Source of the DNA: G963675935 sp963719005
Lineage (GTDB): Bacteria; Planctomycetota; Planctomycetia; Pirellulales; Thermoguttaceae
Assembly (NCBI GenBank): GCA_963719005.1
Contig: CAVRAR010000014.1
Coordinates: forward strand, 682,001-746,000
DNA: 64,000 nt
Direction: 5' to 3'
Each line of letters starts with the position of its first letter. Position 1 is the stretch's first letter. The position numbers and the translations under genes were made by a program. This document shows, piece after piece, positions 27,963 through 36,240 of this stretch. The notes below the pieces were generated by a model that worked only from the letters and a program-made list of their open reading frames with translations, was not told where the DNA came from and did not search any database.

Positions 27963-29634
27963 ATGACACAATGGGTCCATTCTTTCAGGCTCCGCGCCTG
28001 CCTTGCGGCTCTTGCACTGCTTTTCGCGGCGCCCGCGCTGGCTCAGCTTCCCACGACGATCAGCATCTCAGATCCCCAGGGCGAGATTACCGAGTTGCTC
28101 CGCCGCGGTCAGCAGTTGGAGCAGCAGCGCCGCTGGGGCGAGGCCCTGGCGCACTACGAGGACGCCGTGCGGCAGCATCCCAAGGAGGCTTCGCTGCAAC
28201 AGCGGTTCGACGCCACCCGGCTGCACTACGACCTGGAACGCCGCTATGCCGACCGAAGCTTCTGCGACATGGTCGCGCGGATGTCGCCCGAGCGGGCGAT
28301 CGGGCTCTACAGTCAGGTGTTGCTGAAAATCGAGTCGCATTACGTCGACCTTCCCCGCTGGAAAGACCTGGTGGACCACGGCGCGCGAAACCTTGTGATG
28401 GCGTTGGGCGAGCCCCGCTTCGTCGAACGGAACGCTCCGCGGGCCGATCGGCCTTCGATCGAGGCCTTCCGCAACGAATTGCCGCGGATGATCGGTTCCC
28501 GAACCATCGGCAACCGCGATGACGCCCGCGACGCCGTGGCGGCCGCCGCCCGATTGGCCGAGCAACGGCTGGGCATCGCGCCATCGGTGGTCGTGCTCGA
28601 ATGCCTCTGCGGCGCCACCAACGCACTCGATCCGTATTCCGCTTACCTCACGCCCGACCAACTCAACGAAGTGTACGCGCAGATCGAAGGGAATTTCGTC
28701 GGGCTGGGCGTGGAACTGAAAGCCAAGGACGGCGGCGCTGATAATCGTTCGCGTGATCTCCGGCAGTCCGGCCGAAGAGGCCGGCGTGCGAGCCGGCGAC
28801 CGAATCCTGGCCGTTGACGGTCAGGCGACCGCGAAACTCTCGACCGATCAAGCCGCCAACCTCTTGCAGGGCGTCGATGGCAGCGTAGTAACGCTGAGCC
28901 TTGCCGCATCGGGCCAGCCGCCGCGGCAGTTGAGTGTCCGCCGCCGAGTGGTCGAGGTGCCGAGCGTCGATCAAGTCAGCATCATTGACCAGCAGTATGG
29001 GGTCGGTTACTTCAAGCTCACGTGCTTCCAGAAGACGACCGCCCGCGATCTCGACACCGCCCTTTGGAAACTCCATCGCGACGGGATGAAGAGCCTAGTG
29101 GTCGACGTCCGCGGCAACCCGGGCGGGCTGCTGGTTTCGGCCGTCGAAGTGGTCGATCGCTTCGTCGAGCGCGGCGTCATCGTCTCGACCCGCGGGCGAA
29201 TCGCCCAGGAAGACTACACGTATTCTGCCCACGAGCAGGGCAAATGGCGGATGCCGCTGGTGGTGATTATCGACCAGGACAGCGCCAGCGCGGCGGAGAT
29301 TTTCGCCGGGGCTATTCGCGATCATCGCCGCGGAACGATCGTCGGCGTGCGGAGTTTCGGCAAGGGCTCGGTCCAGGGGATTTTCCCCTTGGACGAGACG
29401 AACGCCGGCATGCGGCTGACGACCGCCAAGTTCTATTCGCCCAACGGCAACCCGTACAGCGGCATCGGGGTCGAGCCCGACGTTCGCATCACGATGCCCT
29501 CCCGCGACCACTTCGTCGCCAAGCCGATCGAGGGTCAACTACCCGCCGCCGACGACCCCGTGGACCCCATGCTGAAGATGGCGGTCAAGATTGCCCGCGG
29601 CGCCAACCCGACGCTGCAAGCAGCCCGGCAGTAG
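27963..29634 (+). CDS. S41 C-terminal processing peptidase with TPR-like N-terminus (frameshift)
   Basis: A periplasmic serine protease of the CtpA/Prc family. The signal peptide is LAALALLFAAPALAQ. A TPR-like helical region follows (LLRRGQQLEQQRRWGEALAHYEDAVRQHP), then an S41 N-terminal helical domain (CGATNALDPYSAYLTPDQ), a PDZ domain (VGLGVELKAKDGG, VISGSPAEEAGVRAGDRILAVDG) and the catalytic domain with nucleophile Ser in DQDSASAAEIFAGAI and base Lys in VRSFGKGSVQG. The frame changes within the PDZ near 28735 (GGCGGCGCT); taking out one base gives KDGALIIVRVISGSP. With that correction it is a complete enzyme of about 557 residues. It probably trims or degrades exported proteins. Confidence 0.85.
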
Positions 29635-29735
29635 CCGCAGATCGTTGCGTTTCGTCGCCCTGTTGGCGGAATCGGTGGGACGTGGTAGAATCCCATCTGG
29701 TAGTGCGTTCGCGTGCAAGCGGAAGGGTGCATTTC

Positions 29736-29969
29736 ATGGTTGATCGCATTGTGGTTGACCCGCAGATTCATTTTGGCAAGCCCTGCGTGGCCGGCACCAG
29801 GATATTGGTCCAAGACGTCCTTGAGTTGGTGAATGAAGGCGTTCCCTTCGAGCGGATCGTCCAGGACTATTATCCCGAGTTGACCCTGGATGACATCCAC
29901 GCCTGCATGCGCTACGCGATTGCTCTGGTCGCAACGGAAGAGGTCCATCCGACGCCCGTGGAAGCATGA
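29736..29969 (+). CDS. DUF433 antitoxin-like protein
   Basis: A 77-residue protein starting at MVDRIVVDPQIHFGKPCVAGTRI, the typical DUF433 opening, followed by VQDVLELVNEGVPFERIVQDYYPELTLDDIHACMRYA. These proteins have a winged-helix-like fold and are usually paired with a DUF5615 (PIN-like) toxin. GGAAGG lies 9 bases before the ATG. The start of a DUF5615 frame overlaps its stop (ATGA) but breaks off after about ten residues. Confidence 0.85.
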   Translation: MVDRIVVDPQIHFGKPCVAGTRILVQDVLELVNEGVPFERIVQDYYPELTLDDIHACMRYAIALVATEEVHPTPVEA

Positions 29970-30055
29970 GGCTCTTGCTCGACCAAGACGTTTACACCTG
30001 CTGCCCTACGCGGCCGCCGTTGTTTTCCAACATCTGGCGGAGGTCTTCAAAGTAG
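29966..30055 (+). pseudogene. Truncated DUF5615 (PIN-like) toxin remnant
   Basis: The frame opens with MRLLLDQDVY, the conserved first strand of DUF5615 nucleases including the catalytic Asp. It overlaps the DUF433 stop by 4 bases as in intact pairs. From codon 11 the sequence is the antisense of the next gene's 3' end and it stops at 30053-30055. The toxin has been deleted down to its first strand. Confidence 0.65.
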
Positions 30056-30249
30056 CGCCGGTGCGTTAGGCGTAACGCATCTTTACTCTCTGCCTCCAGC
30101 AAGACCACTTCGCAGTCCACCTGCTTGCCATTGTCATCAACTTCGATCTGGAGCCGCGAGTCCTCGGCCTCCCGTCGTTGCCGATCGTCGAATTCGCGAA
30201 AGGTAACGATGCGGCCTTCACTCCGGTTGTACTCGATAAGAAATATCAT
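29992..30249 (-). CDS. Conserved small hypothetical protein
   Basis: An 85-residue protein from the ATG at 30249: MIFLIEYNRSEGRIVTFREFDDRQRREAEDSRLQIE...VDCEVVLLEAESKDALRLTHRRYFEDL. I recognise the pattern from small uncharacterised proteins of planctomycetes and cyanobacteria but know no function. Its start overlaps the stop (ATGA) of a second small frame upstream that is split by the IS5 insertion, so the two probably formed an operon. The short N-terminal extension in the open frame has no support. Confidence 0.6.
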   Translation of the reverse strand: MIFLIEYNRSEGRIVTFREFDDRQRREAEDSRLQIEVDDNGKQVDCEVVLLEAESKDALRLTHRRYFEDLRQMLENNGGRVGQQV

Positions 30250-30329
30250 TGCTTTTGCCCCTTGAGTTGTTCCAGCCAAGTGAGCACTTGTCTCAAAGTG
30301 TCATCGAGCAAATTCCGCAGGCGTACTAA

Positions 30330-31241
30330 GAGCCTATCCCAAAACTTGTAATCGGGTGAATACGTATGAATTCATGTAAGGATACGACGGAACGCCTTTC
30401 ATGGAGGATCTTCGTATGCACGCTGAACCAACGTGTCCGAGTTGGCGTATTCCCGATGGGCTTTGGGCTCGCATGGAACCGTTTTTGCCCAAGTATGACA
30501 CCTCGTCGGTGGGTGGGCGGCCACGACTCGAACTGCGGAAGGTCGCCGACGGCATTTTCTACGTTTTGCGAACCGGCTGCCAATGGAAGGCGGCTCCCCG
30601 AGAGTTCGGCTCCGGCAGTTCCTTGCATCGCTACTTCCAAGAGTGGACTCAACGCCAGGTCTTTCACAAGCTGTGGAAGTATCTGCTACGGCGATATGAC
30701 GCGCTGCGCGGCATCCAATGGAAGTGGCAAAGCCTGGACGGCGCGACCACCAAGGCTCCCTTGGGCGGGGAAAAAAACCGGGCCAAACCCGACGGATCGG
30801 GGCAAGTCGGGCGTCAAGCGATCGATGCTGACCGACGGTCGTGGCGTGCCGTTGGGCTTGGCGGTTGACGGCGCGAATCGCCACGATCAAAAACTTTTCC
30901 TCGCGACGCTCAACAGCATTCCGCTTCGTCGTCCTCGCCCAACTTCTCGCCGCCCGCAGCATCTTTGCTGCGACAAGGGGTTCGACGCGGACGTCATCCG
31001 CCGTGAAGCCTGCCGACGACGCTACACGCCACACATCAAGTCTCGTGGCGACGAACAGACCGCGAAGCGTCTGCATGGCCGCCGCGCCCGACGCTGGGTC
31101 GTTGAGCGGCTCCACTCCTGGATGAATCGCTTTCGGCGAATTCTTGTTCGATGGGAGAAGAAAGCGGATAACTACCAAGCTTTCCTCCATTTGGCCTGTG
31201 CGTATATCACCTGGAAGCAAACCTAGTTTTGGGATAGGCTC
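30330..31241 (+). mobile_element. IS5-family insertion sequence (912 bp)
   Basis: Perfect 17-bp terminal inverted repeats (GAGCCTATCCCAAAACT at 30330-30346, complement at 31225-31241) flank a transposase gene. The target duplication is TAA (30327-30329 and 31242-31244). The GAGCCT...CCCAAAA ends and the short TA-rich duplication fit the IS427 group of the IS5 family. Confidence 0.9.
30416..31226 (+). CDS. IS5-family transposase (frameshifted at an A7 run)
   Basis: The first half encodes the DUF4096-type N-terminus (PDGLWARMEPFLP, GGRPRLELRKVADGIFYVLRTGCQWKAAP) and SLDGATTKAPLGGEK. The second half, in the next frame, encodes the DDE catalytic core (GPNPTDRGKSGVKRSMLTDG, DKGFDADVIRREACRRR, RRWVVERLHSWMNRFRRILVRWEK). 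The frames meet at seven A residues at 30771-30777. With six A residues they would be continuous (GGEKTGPNPTDRGKSG). It may be a base-calling error or an inactivating insertion. Programmed frameshifting is known in this group but would need a -1 shift, and here the shift is +1. Confidence 0.8.
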
Positions 31242-31293
31242 TAAGTCTACCTTTAATTCTACTAGACAGTCTTCGGAGTATTCCAACTCGCGT

Positions 31294-32157
31294 TTACGCG
31301 ATTCCAGTTCTCCTCGGATCTTCTACACCATTTCGTGCGGCAAAGCGCTCGCGCTGGCGAGCCACCATCCAATCGCAGACGGCCGCCAAGTCGGCTACCG
31401 GCACGTTGCTGTGGGGTAGGGTGTGCAAGTAGGGCGGGGGGCCGAACTCGGGCGTTAGCGTCGAGCAGGTGAATCCGCGATCCTCTTGCGATCGCCAGAT
31501 TTGCTCCCACCACGCCTCGTGCGCGGCCAGTTCCGCCGCGTATTCCGGGGCGGATGGATCGGGCACCTGCGGCCCCTCGGCGAAGCCGACGCGGGCATGG
31601 AGGTGGTGGCAGTGCCGAGCCGCCAGCGCGATCGTTTCGCCAAGGTCGGGCAACAGTCGCTCGCACACGCAGACCCAGTGGCTCAAATCGCAGGTAAGCC
31701 GCAGATCGGGAAACTGCTGCAAAATGTGCCGCGTCTGCCAAGGAGTGGCGAAGTAACGCCGGCGGTGCGTTTCGTGCGAGATGGGCACGCCGATCTCCCT
31801 TTCCAACTCGATCGCCTGCGAGTAGAAATCCTCGGCCTCGGCCGCGCTCCAGGTGTCGGCCCCGCCGTGGGCGTTGAAAAACAGCGGCTCGTACGCAAGG
31901 CATTCGGTGATTTGCTCGCGGAGCGAGTCGAGGTGTTCGCGAACGCTTCCACCCGGCTGAAATGACCGGCTGAAAACCTGCGGCACCCAGCGGAAAGACG
32001 CCTCCTGCAAAAAACGCAGAAACCCGGCGCGGTCGGGAACGTGCCGCAACGACGCTTCGACGGCCTCGTAGCCCACCTCGCGCCAGTGCGAGGCATACTG
32101 GGCCAAACCGTGCGTCAGATCGACGCCCCAAAGGTGACGAACCAGCGTGAGCTTCAT
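31294..32157 (-). CDS. Xylose-isomerase-like TIM-barrel protein (sugar phosphate isomerase/epimerase family)
   Basis: A 287-residue AP-endonuclease-2-type TIM barrel starting at MKLTLVRHLWGVDLTHG, with GGAGAGG about 6 bases upstream. Typical metal-site elements are visible: E in GYEAVEASL, H and E in GVPISHETHRRRYF, D/H in LTCDLSHWVC, H in HLHARVG, and E in STLTPEFGPPPY. Family members isomerise or epimerise sugars and inositol derivatives (IolE, IolI, MocC-like). It starts 23 bases after the stop of the desaturase-Rieske-reductase fusion, clearly in one operon. I infer a shared pathway acting on a polyol-like or hydroxylated substrate. The substrate is not determinable from sequence. Confidence 0.75.
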   Translation of the reverse strand: MKLTLVRHLWGVDLTHGLAQYASHWREVGYEAVEASLRHVPDRAGFLRFLQEASFRWVPQVFSRSFQPGGSVREHLDSLREQITECLAYEPLFFNAHGGADTWSAAEAEDFYSQAIELEREIGVPISHETHRRRYFATPWQTRHILQQFPDLRLTCDLSHWVCVCERLLPDLGETIALAARHCHHLHARVGFAEGPQVPDPSAPEYAAELAAHEAWWEQIWRSQEDRGFTCSTLTPEFGPPPYLHTLPHSNVPVADLAAVCDWMVARQRERFAARNGVEDPRRTGIA

Positions 32158-32179
32158 AATCGCCTCTCCGCGCGGGTTA

Positions 32180-34450
32180 TCAGAATTCGTCAAAGGCAAT
32201 TTGGCTCTCATCCACACCGAGACCGGCCAGCATCTTCATCGCAGCCCGGACCATAGCCGGCGGCCCGCACAGGTAATAGTCGATTTCGGTAGGATCGGAG
32301 TGCGTGGCAAGATAGTGTTCCAGCACAACCTCGTGGATCATGCCGGTGTGCGATTGCCAGTTGTCGCACGGCTGCGGCTCGGACAGTGCGAGATGGAAGC
32401 TGAAGTTGGGGAACTGCCGGGCCAGGTTCTCGAAATAGTCCTGATAAAAACTCTCGCGCAGCGAACGGGCGCCATACCAGTAACTCACGCGGCGACAGGT
32501 CTTTTCGCTCTCAAAAAGATGGGCCAGGTGCGAACGGAGCGGGGCCATGCCCGAGCCGCCGCCGATGTAGACCATTTCCCGCTCGCTCGGCTTGATGTGG
32601 AACGCGCCGAACGGGCCGATGGCCGTCAGCTTGTCGCCGGGCTTCAAGCGGTGCAGATAGGTCGAGCCGGCGCCCGCGCTGCAATCCCGGCCGCGCGGCG
32701 GAGTGCTGACGCGGACGTTGAAACGCAGTTGTCGATCGACGCTCGGATCGCTGGCCATCGAATAATTGCGGCGGATCAGCAGCCCGTTCGTGGCGCGAAA
32801 GCCGAAAACGCCTTGGGCTTTCCATATCTCGGCAAACGGGGCATTCATGGCGATCTCGTCGAACGATATCTCACCGTAGGCGGGAATGTCGAACTGCAGA
32901 TAGTCGCCCGGCCGGTAATCCAATCGCGGCGAGCCGGGTTCGCATTCGAGAACAAGCTCCTTGATGAACGTGGCGACGTTCTCGTTGCTCACCACGTGAA
33001 AGCTATAGGTGGTCGCCGGCTGGATCGATCCGCCGTCGGCCGGAGCGAGGTCGAGAAAAATCTTGCCGTCGTGTTCGCGGGCTCGGTAGGTTTTCAGAGC
33101 GACGCAGGCCGGAAGACGCCGCGGCGAACCGTCGGTGACGTCGAAGCGTCCGTTGTGCTTGGCGCATTCGATCAACGTGCCCGAAACGAAGCCGTCGGCC
33201 AGATGGGCGTTGCTGTGCGTGCACAGTCCGTCGCTGGCGTAAAGACTGCCGTCGGCCGTGCGATAAATGGCGTAGGTCTTGTTTTCGTGGTCGAAACGGA
33301 TGACGTCTTCCCGCCGCAGGAAGTTGCCGTCGCAAATCTCGACCCAGCCGTTCACCGCGCGGCCCTTCGCGGTGAAGACGTGCGACGCGGCAGCGGCATC
33401 GGCGCGGAGGGTCGGCGTCGGCAACTCCCGCTGGACATAGTACGTGGGGTCTTTCCACTGCCGAAAAACAGCGGGAATGATCTCTCGCCACGCTTCCCAC
33501 AGGCCCGCATAGGGCTTCGGCATGTCGGCTTTGACCAGTTCGTGGAGCTTGGCGAGATTGTGGTAGGGGACCATCGGGAACATGTGGTGTTCGACGTGGT
33601 AGTTCATTTCCCAATACAAGTAGCGGCTCACCGCGTTCATGTAGATCGTTCGGCTGTTGAGCCGGTGGTCGAGCACGTTTTCGGCAAGTCCGGTGTGTTG
33701 CGTGTGGCCGTAGATGAACTGGAGCCAACCGCCGTAAAACCCCGGCAACCCGATGAACATCAGCGGCAGAATGCTGCCCGTGCCGGCGGCCAGCCCGAAG
33801 ACGCTCGCGTAGATGACCAGGTAGATGCGGGCCCGCAGGACAACCTTGCCATACTCCGATTCGGGAATGAAGGTCTTCTCCTCCGCCGTGAGCCGACCGC
33901 TGCAATGCAGCAGGACGAGGCGGAAGAAGTTGAAGGTCGTATTGATGCCGAAGAATCGCAAGCCGAGCGTCAGCCAATTCGGCGGCCGGGTGACGGCGAT
34001 CTCCGCGTCGCGCCCCACAATGATCGTGTCGCTATGGTGCCGGGCATGGCTCCATCGCCAGCGGGTCGATTCGCGGAGCACCATGAACGAGGCGATTTCG
34101 TACAGCGCGTTGTTCATCCAGTCGGTCTTGAACGCCGTGCCGTGACCGGGTTCGTGCCAACGGGAATCGGAGGTGCTGGCATAGAGCACACCGTAAACCA
34201 TGAACGGAAGGATGGCCCACCACGTGCCGGCTTCCCAGAGCATGAGACCGCAGACGCCGGAACCGAGAATCAGCGTGAACCAGAGGAGCGTGTCGCGGAT
34301 GGCCGGGCCGTCGCGGCGTTCGAGCAGTTCGCGCATCGTCTCCCTCGGCACGGGCGAGGCGTACCACGTCGCTTCGGCCAGCCCTTTTTCAATTGCCCGC
34401 AGCGTGTCTTTGCCCACCAGGCTGTAGTCGTTCAGTTCGATGTTGTTCAT
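32180..34450 (-). CDS. Fatty-acid-desaturase / Rieske ferredoxin / NqrF-like reductase fusion
   Basis: A 756-residue three-part oxygenase. Residues about 1-345 form a membrane diiron desaturase/hydroxylase with histidine boxes HEPGH (99-103), HARHH (135-139), HTQH (249-252) and HVEHH (285-289). Residues about 365-470 form a Rieske [2Fe-2S] domain with C410-x-H412 and C429-x2-H432. Residues about 480-756 form a ferredoxin-NADP-reductase-like module most like NqrF: FAD motif RNYSMAS (561-567), pyridine-nucleotide motif GGGSGMAP (630-637), CGPPAM (728-733). One chain thus holds the whole electron path NAD(P)H to FAD to Fe-S to diiron site. The separate rhizopine proteins MocD, MocE and MocF have the same three functions. 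The start at 34450 is the first ATG before the conserved part. The next operon gene is a TIM-barrel isomerase. Confidence 0.85.
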   Translation of the reverse strand: MNNIELNDYSLVGKDTLRAIEKGLAEATWYASPVPRETMRELLERRDGPAIRDTLLWFTLILGSGVCGLMLWEAGTWWAILPFMVYGVLYASTSDSRWHEPGHGTAFKTDWMNNALYEIASFMVLRESTRWRWSHARHHSDTIIVGRDAEIAVTRPPNWLTLGLRFFGINTTFNFFRLVLLHCSGRLTAEEKTFIPESEYGKVVLRARIYLVIYASVFGLAAGTGSILPLMFIGLPGFYGGWLQFIYGHTQHTGLAENVLDHRLNSRTIYMNAVSRYLYWEMNYHVEHHMFPMVPYHNLAKLHELVKADMPKPYAGLWEAWREIIPAVFRQWKDPTYYVQRELPTPTLRADAAAASHVFTAKGRAVNGWVEICDGNFLRREDVIRFDHENKTYAIYRTADGSLYASDGLCTHSNAHLADGFVSGTLIECAKHNGRFDVTDGSPRRLPACVALKTYRAREHDGKIFLDLAPADGGSIQPATTYSFHVVSNENVATFIKELVLECEPGSPRLDYRPGDYLQFDIPAYGEISFDEIAMNAPFAEIWKAQGVFGFRATNGLLIRRNYSMASDPSVDRQLRFNVRVSTPPRGRDCSAGAGSTYLHRLKPGDKLTAIGPFGAFHIKPSEREMVYIGGGSGMAPLRSHLAHLFESEKTCRRVSYWYGARSLRESFYQDYFENLARQFPNFSFHLALSEPQPCDNWQSHTGMIHEVVLEHYLATHSDPTEIDYYLCGPPAMVRAAMKMLAGLGVDESQIAFDEF

Positions 34451-34708
34451 GGAATGGGGTCGTCGAAGAGGATCACCAGGGCCGCGACGCAACGAATCGG
34501 ACACCTTATTGTAGTGCATAGTCAAGAGCGCGGCCAACGGCAGGGGGTACGTCGTTTATACCGTCTCAGGTTGCTAACGCCGCGCCATTGCCCAACGTAG
34601 GGTGAAACTATGAAAGAGAGGAGGTCGGGCCGAACACGGTGTCCTTGAGCACGTGGTAAATCTGAGAAGAAGGTTTATTTCCTCAGTTTCCACACAAGGA
34701 GTCAAACC
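34451..34708. other. Region between the fusion gene and the IS110 transposase
   Basis: This stretch should hold the promoter of the desaturase fusion (leftward) and the left end of the IS110 element (rightward). A short stem (CTGAG/CTCAG around 34662-34685) lies just before the transposase start. IS110-group elements encode their bridge RNA in this position; I could not define its ends. Confidence 0.3.
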
Positions 34709-35722
34709 GTGCATTATATCGGCATCGACCTCCACAAGAAGACTATCAGCTTGTGTGTCATGAGTAAAGGGCGGAAGGTGTTGTGCGAGAAGGTCTTGCG
34801 ATGCGACAACGAAGCGGGAATCATCGAGTTTTTCGGCCGCTGGACGCCGTTTCGCACGGTCGTCGAGGCCACTGCCAGCTACGAGTGGTTGGTACAGTTG
34901 ATCGAGCCGCTGGCGAAACGCGTGATCCTCGCGCATCCGAAGAAGCTCCGCGTCATCGCCGAAACCAAGAACAAAACCGACCGTATCGACGCCCGGGTGT
35001 TAGCCGAATTCCTGGCATTAGACATGATCCCTCAATCCTATCGGCCCACGCCGCGGTTGCGAGCCTATCGTCGCCTGGTGCGTTACCGGCATTTTGCGCG
35101 CGGTCGGGTGACTTCCGTGCGCTGCAAGATTCGGCATATACTCAGCGATTACAACCTGGATCGGCCGAACCTCTTCACCGCCGAGGGCTTGGAATACTTG
35201 CAAGCCGTCGAGGTTTCTCCGGCCGACCGCTGGGTATTGGAGCAGTTTGTGTCGCAGTGGCAGCAGCATCGCAGCCAGGTGCAGGCGGCCAACAAGCAAC
35301 TGCGGGAGTTTGCCAAGAAAGCGCCGTTGGCCGAACGCGAACACCGCGAAGTGCTCCGCAGTATTCCGATGATTGGCAGCGTAACGTTGGACGTGGTACT
35401 CAGCGAGTTGGGCGACGTGCGGCGTTTTCATTCGCAAAAGAAAGCGGTGGCTTACGCCGGGCTGGATCCGGGAGTGCGGGCGTCGGCGGATCGGCGAAAA
35501 GAGTTGCACATCACCAAGGAGGGATCGCGGCTGTTGCGTTGGGCTCTGGTGGAGGCGGCTTGGCGGTTGGTCGTCAAGAGCCGCTATTGGGGATTCCGTT
35601 ACGAACGGCTGAAAGGTCGGATCGGGGCCAAAAAGGCGATCGTGGCGACAGCGCGGCGGCTACTGTGCGTGATGGTGGCGATGCTTCAAAGCGGACAGCG
35701 GTATCGCCTGTCGGCGGCGTGA
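34709..35722 (+). CDS. IS110-family transposase (DEDD recombinase)
   Basis: A 337-residue protein starting at GTG with AAGGAG 8 bases upstream. The N-terminal RuvC-like DEDD domain is intact: D in YIGIDLHKK, E in VVEATASYEW, and D...D in KTDRIDARVLAEF. The C-terminal Transposase_20 domain has the serine-containing region SIPMIGSVTLDVVLSELGDVRRF and AYAGLDPGVRASADRRKELHITKEGSRLLRWAL. Family members recombine without terminal inverted repeats, guided by a bridge RNA. The reading frame has no defect, so the element may be active. Its exact ends could not be seen. Confidence 0.95.
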   Translation: MHYIGIDLHKKTISLCVMSKGRKVLCEKVLRCDNEAGIIEFFGRWTPFRTVVEATASYEWLVQLIEPLAKRVILAHPKKLRVIAETKNKTDRIDARVLAEFLALDMIPQSYRPTPRLRAYRRLVRYRHFARGRVTSVRCKIRHILSDYNLDRPNLFTAEGLEYLQAVEVSPADRWVLEQFVSQWQQHRSQVQAANKQLREFAKKAPLAEREHREVLRSIPMIGSVTLDVVLSELGDVRRFHSQKKAVAYAGLDPGVRASADRRKELHITKEGSRLLRWALVEAAWRLVVKSRYWGFRYERLKGRIGAKKAIVATARRLLCVMVAMLQSGQRYRLSAA

Positions 35723-36160
35723 GGTGAATTTTCATCGTTCTTTCAGAACAACCCTGGAGAAATCGCAGCGTACAAGATCAAGCCGAAACCGGTGGACGTG
35801 ACGACTTGAGGACGACCCCGACACAAGTCCTGAATGGCGGCCGCTTCGGCGACCGACCTTCGATAGGGTGAATGGTGGCGTCCTTTGAAAACTTTTTTCA
35901 TGGCGACGTTCGGCCCAGCCGACGATCCCGAATAGATGGTTGAGCGTACACGTTCACGTCGGCTCAGAACTCGAAATCAGCAGGAGGGAGCGAGTTCTTC
36001 CTCCGCCTCGGGCTCAGGGAATGTGTGGCAGCAGCCGCAGGAACCGCCCGCGGACCCTCGGACGAACGTGACCAGATCGACCGAGGCCGACGGCGAGGGG
36101 AATGTGGCAGACATCTGCCTCACGTTTCTTGCACCGGACGGCTTGACAAAAATGCTTTCA
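35723..36160. other. Intergenic region downstream of IS110
   Basis: About 440 bases without a convincing gene. It presumably contains the right end of the IS110 element. An open frame of 75 codons (35936-36163) has no start signal or recognisable domain and ends in the adjoining palindromic repeat. Confidence 0.35.
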
Positions 36161-36208
36161 TAGATGGACTTTAGTCCGCCAAGTGCGGCGGACTGAAGTC
36201 CGCCCTAC
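36161..36208. repeat. Inverted repeat, GGACTTTAGTCCGCC family (copy 1)
   Basis: The arms TGGACTTTAGTCCGCC and GGCGGACTGAAGTCCGCC form a hairpin with a very short loop. The same family occurs as a triple copy at 53810-53891. Confidence 0.75.
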
Positions 36209-36240
36209 GATATTCGCAACCTGAGACGGTGGATGTGACG

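Larger units (their letters stand above)
30246..31322 (-). pseudogene. Small coiled-coil ORF interrupted by the IS5-family element
   Basis: Removing the IS (30330-31241) and one TAA target duplication joins the flanks into one open frame on the minus strand: RGELESRKRELEYSEDCLVELK, then VDLVRLRNLLDDTLRQVL, then TWLEQLKGQKQ and stop. The stop overlaps the ATG of the following small gene. The frame is open from about 31322, though its start codon is unclear and it overlaps the end of the TIM-barrel gene. Product unknown; it looks helical. Confidence 0.5.

Noticed and set aside
30771..30777. Programmed frameshift in the IS5 transposase
   Set aside because: The shift needed is +1 (or one A too many) rather than the usual -1, and a six-A run would make the gene continuous. 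It is more likely an indel, like others in the window.
32147..34600. Open frame of 817 codons on the plus strand opposite the desaturase fusion gene
   Set aside because: It is the antisense of a gene with unmistakable His boxes, Rieske and FAD motifs. Its own translation has no domain and is typical of GC-rich antisense frames.
35936..36163. 75-codon frame after IS110
   Set aside because: No ribosome-binding site, low-complexity Ser/Gln sequence, and it ends in a palindromic repeat.
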